This document shows positions 4,152 through 6,151 of a stretch of DNA of 6,151 bases, in pieces (positions within the stretch are counted from its first letter, which is position 1; every line of letters begins with the position of its first letter). Both the position numbers and the translations under genes were made by a program. The stretch is taken from NCBI GenBank assembly GCA_903918155.1, contig CAIXDD010000238.1:1-6151 (forward strand), in the 5' to 3' direction. The stretch is from an uncultured Hyphomicrobiales bacterium (GTDB lineage Bacteria; Pseudomonadota; Alphaproteobacteria; Rhizobiales; Beijerinckiaceae). A model generated the notes under the pieces. That model saw nothing but the letters and a program-made list of their open reading frames with translations. It did no database searches and was not told the origin of the DNA.

Positions 4152-5525
4152 ATGATGACGCAGATGACGCAGGCTTCCCAATCCACGCCCCCGGTGGTGC
4201 GCTTCGCGCCTTCGCCGACGGGGCGCATCCATATCGGCAACGCCCGCACGGCTTTGTTCAATTATCTCTTCGCCCGGAAGCGGGGCGGGCGTTTCGTGCT
4301 GCGCTTCGACGACACGGATCTCGAACGGTCGCGCGCGGAATATGCGCACGCCATCGAGGCGGACCTGCGCTGGCTTGGGATCGCGCCCGATCTCGTCGTG
4401 CGCCAGTCGCAGCGTTTCGCGCTCTACGATGCGGCGATGGAGCGCCTGCGCGCCATGGGCCGCATCTATCCGTGCTATGAAACGCAGGACGAGCTTGATC
4501 GCAAGCGCAAGCGCCTCATCGCGCGCGGCCTGCCGCCCGTCTATGACCGCGCGGGCCTGAAATTGTCGGCGCAGGAGCGCGCCGACCTGGAGGCGCAGGG
4601 CCGCAAGCCGCATTGGCGTTTCCGCCTCGATCAGGAGATCGTGGAATGGGACGATCTGGCCCGCGGTCCCTCGCGCATCGATTGCGCCTCGCTGTCCGAT
4701 CCGGTGATGGTGCGCGAGGACGGCGCCTATCTCTACACGCTGCCCTCGGTGGTGGACGACGTCGATCTCGGCGTGACGCATGTCATCCGCGGCGAGGATC
4801 ACGTCACCAATACGGCGGTGCAGATTCAAATGTTCCGCGCCTTGTCGCCGCAGGGCCGCGCGCCGGATTTCGCCCATCACAATCTGCTCGCCGCCGCATC
4901 GGGCGAGGGGCTTTCCAAACGTTCGGGCTCGCTGTCGCTGGCGGGCTTGCGCGAGGCGGGCATGGAGGCGCTGGCGACGGCCGCGCTCGCCGTGCTCACG
5001 GGATCGTCGGACAATGTGCAGCCTGTGGCCTCGCTCCTTGAGCTGGCCGACATCGCCGACGTCTCGCACGCCTCCCATCACGCCGCGAAATTCGACGAGG
5101 CGGAGCTGGCCGCGCTGAGCGCGCGCACCTTGCATGCGCTGCCCTTCGCGCATGTGCGCGAGCGGCTTGCGGCGCTGGACGTCGCGGGCCCGCAGGCGGA
5201 GGAATTCTGGCTCGCCGTGCGGCCCAATCTGGCGCGGCTCGAAGACGTGAGGGACTGGCGCGCGATCGCTTTCGGCGAGGTCTCCGGCGTCGTCGAGGAC
5301 GCCGCGTTCCTGCGCGCGGCCGCAGCGGTCCTGCCGCCCGAGCCGTGGGACGCCGCGACCTGGAAAACGTGGACGGAGGCGGTGAAGGCCGCGACGGGCG
5401 CGAAGGGGCGCGCGCTGTTCCATCCGCTGCGGCTTGCGCTGACGGGGCGCGACAGCGGGCCGGAACTCGCCGCGCTTCTGCCGCTCATCGGCCGCGCGCG
5501 CGCGATGGCGCGGCTCACCGTCTGA
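4152..5525 (+). CDS. gltX: Glutamyl-tRNA synthetase (glutamate--tRNA ligase)
   Basis: This cytosolic class I aminoacyl-tRNA synthetase activates glutamate with ATP and charges tRNA-Glu (in many alphaproteobacteria also tRNA-Gln, which is then amidated by GatCAB). At 457 residues it has normal length. The Rossmann catalytic domain shows VRFAPSPTGRIHIGNARTAL (16-35) with the HIGH-type signature HIGN at 27-30, RFDDTD (51-56), the tRNA-acceptor insertion around CYETQDELDRKRKR (108-121), VIRGEDHVTNT (211-221) and the KMSKS-type loop GEGLSKRSG (251-259). The C-terminal anticodon-binding part ends in the family block LRLALTGRDSGPELAALLPL (426-445). The cysteine zinc knuckle of E. coli GltX is absent, as in the short alphaproteobacterial form. 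In-frame ATGs at 4152, 4155 and 4164 make the exact start uncertain. Many alphaproteobacteria carry two gltX copies; which one this is cannot be told here. It converges on the DUF2865-like gene 25 bp away. Confidence 0.97.
   Translation: MMTQMTQASQSTPPVVRFAPSPTGRIHIGNARTALFNYLFARKRGGRFVLRFDDTDLERSRAEYAHAIEADLRWLGIAPDLVVRQSQRFALYDAAMERLRAMGRIYPCYETQDELDRKRKRLIARGLPPVYDRAGLKLSAQERADLEAQGRKPHWRFRLDQEIVEWDDLARGPSRIDCASLSDPVMVREDGAYLYTLPSVVDDVDLGVTHVIRGEDHVTNTAVQIQMFRALSPQGRAPDFAHHNLLAAASGEGLSKRSGSLSLAGLREAGMEALATAALAVLTGSSDNVQPVASLLELADIADVSHASHHAAKFDEAELAALSARTLHALPFAHVRERLAALDVAGPQAEEFWLAVRPNLARLEDVRDWRAIAFGEVSGVVEDAAFLRAAAAVLPPEPWDAATWKTWTEAVKAATGAKGRALFHPLRLALTGRDSGPELAALLPLIGRARAMARLTV
4155..4172 (+). 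repeat. Tandem 9-bp duplication at the gltX start
   Basis: ATGACGCAG occurs twice in direct tandem (4155-4163 and 4164-4172) right after the first ATG at 4152. The protein thus begins M-M-T-Q-M-T-Q, and one in-frame start codon is copied. It looks like a replication-slippage duplication that does not disturb the frame. Confidence 0.9.
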
Positions 5526-5527
5526 TT

Positions 5528-5552
5528 TCGAAAGGCCCGCGCGCTGCGGGTC
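5528..5552 (-). terminator. Probable terminator of the DUF2865-like gene
   Basis: On the minus strand a GC-rich hairpin (5552-5546 with 5540-5534, one G-T pair, loop 5545-5541) overlaps the stop codon of the DUF2865-like gene and is followed by CTTTCGAAATC. An alternative 9-bp stem pairs 5535-5543 with 5559-5567. The CTTTCG tail repeats that of the other two terminators in the window. On the plus strand there is no T-run, so it is a poorer stop signal for gltX, though it may serve both converging genes. Confidence 0.5.
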
Positions 5553-6151
5553 AGTCTACGCGCGGGCGGATCATCGGCGCGCCGGCGGCGTCGGCCTCGC
5601 GCAAGGCGGGGCGCTGCCGCTGGCCTTGCGCGGCGGGCTGTTGCTGCTGCTGCTGTGGATGTTGCTGCTGCGGCCGCGCGGTTTGCGGCTGGCCGGGCGC
5701 CGCGCGCTGTTGGGTCGGCGGGGCGGCGCTGCGGTTTTGCTGCGGCTCGCCGGCGCGCAGATTGCGCGGACGCGACAATTCCTCGGCCCGTTCGGGCGTG
5801 ACGATCACGTCGCGGCGGTCGCGCCCGATCATCTTCTCCGCCCCCGCGAGCGCCTCCGCCCATGACATGTCCGGCGGCCGACAGGTGCACGCCTTGTCAT
5901 AGGTGCGCCGATAGCGCAGCGCATTGGGATGGGACGTGTAGGACTCGCCGTCGATGCTCACCGCGTCGATGATGTCGCGGGCGGGATTGTAGGTGTAGAC
6001 GCGCGTTTCCGCATTGGGGCATTGCGCGCGGCACAAATCCGCGAGCTGGCCCGGCGCGTTGGACCCGGCCGAATAGCTCACGGGGAAGAAGCCGCCGTCG
6101 CAGGTGCGAACGCACACCGCCTTCGAGCCGCGCTGGGGGCCTTCCTCCGAC
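5551..6151 (-). CDS. DUF2865-like cysteine-rich secreted protein, C-terminal part
   Basis: The reading frame is open to the right edge, so the start and any signal peptide lie outside; 199 C-terminal residues are visible. The GTG at 6117 is not a credible start because the conserved block begins before it (GPQRGSKAVCVRTCDGG). Six cysteines (C13, C17, C40, C44, C88, C90 in visible numbering) and the motifs VCVRTCDGGFFPVSYS (12-27), LCRAQCP (39-45), DGESYTSHPNALRYRRTY (67-84) and CTCR (88-91) match what I know of DUF2865, a domain common in Hyphomicrobiales, usually predicted to be exported and without known function. The six cysteines could make three disulfides. After residue about 120 the chain becomes low-complexity, rich in Gln, Pro, Ala and Arg, including a run of six Gln, and probably disordered. 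It ends 25 bp from gltX on the opposite strand. Confidence 0.85.
   Translation of the reverse strand, partial: SEEGPQRGSKAVCVRTCDGGFFPVSYSAGSNAPGQLADLCRAQCPNAETRVYTYNPARDIIDAVSIDGESYTSHPNALRYRRTYDKACTCRPPDMSWAEALAGAEKMIGRDRRDVIVTPERAEELSRPRNLRAGEPQQNRSAAPPTQQRAAPGQPQTARPQQQHPQQQQQQPAAQGQRQRPALREADAAGAPMIRPRVD
5638..5670 (-). repeat. Glutamine-codon triplet repeat (CAG/CAA)
   Basis: On the minus strand eleven codons encode QQQHPQQQQQQ: nine Gln codons (seven CAG, two CAA) interrupted by CAT and CCA. The uninterrupted CAG run is four codons (5644-5655). The repeat lies inside the disordered tail of the DUF2865-like protein and keeps the frame when whole codons are gained or lost. Confidence 0.9.

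Noticed and set aside
3945..5423. A 492-codon minus-strand frame across gltX that continues into the small ORF
   Set aside because: The part over gltX is antisense shadow. Only its last 30 codons, after the extended Shine-Dalgarno, have independent initiation signals.

Overview
This 6.15 kb, very GC-rich window looks like chromosome from an alphaproteobacterium, most likely of the order Hyphomicrobiales (Rhizobiales). The clues are the alphaproteobacterial style of enolase and glutamyl-tRNA synthetase, a DUF2865-type cysteine-rich protein, a small secreted four-cysteine protein of a type I associate with this order, and strong G/C preference at third codon positions. I cannot place the genus. 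No mobile element, tRNA, rRNA gene or CRISPR array is visible.

Layout, left to right. Positions 1-103 hold the terminator of an off-window gene, then a probable promoter and a strong ribosome binding site for eno (enolase, 104-1393). An Old Yellow Enzyme family flavin oxidoreductase (1418-2470) follows after 24 bp and is probably co-transcribed. Several of its usually conserved cofactor and substrate contacts are changed. Next come a small exported protein with four cysteines (2569-2904) and an AEC-family membrane transporter (2961-3854), which ends at a hairpin terminator that seems to work in both directions.

The intergenic stretch 3855-4151 is the most interesting part. On the minus strand it appears to hold a complete miniature transcription unit of about 190 nt: a -35/-10 pair, a Shine-Dalgarno sequence complementary to the very 3' end of 16S rRNA, a GTG-started 29-codon ORF, and a terminator shared with the transporter. 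It is divergent from gltX, whose own predicted promoter sits so close to the start codon that the mRNA may be leaderless or nearly so.

The right end holds gltX (glutamyl-tRNA synthetase, 4152-5525). Converging on it with a 25-bp gap is the C-terminal part of a DUF2865-like secreted protein (5551 to beyond 6151) with a glutamine/proline-rich tail. The window is mostly housekeeping (glycolysis, tRNA charging) mixed with envelope and redox accessory genes. Only eno and the oxidoreductase have spacing that suggests an operon.
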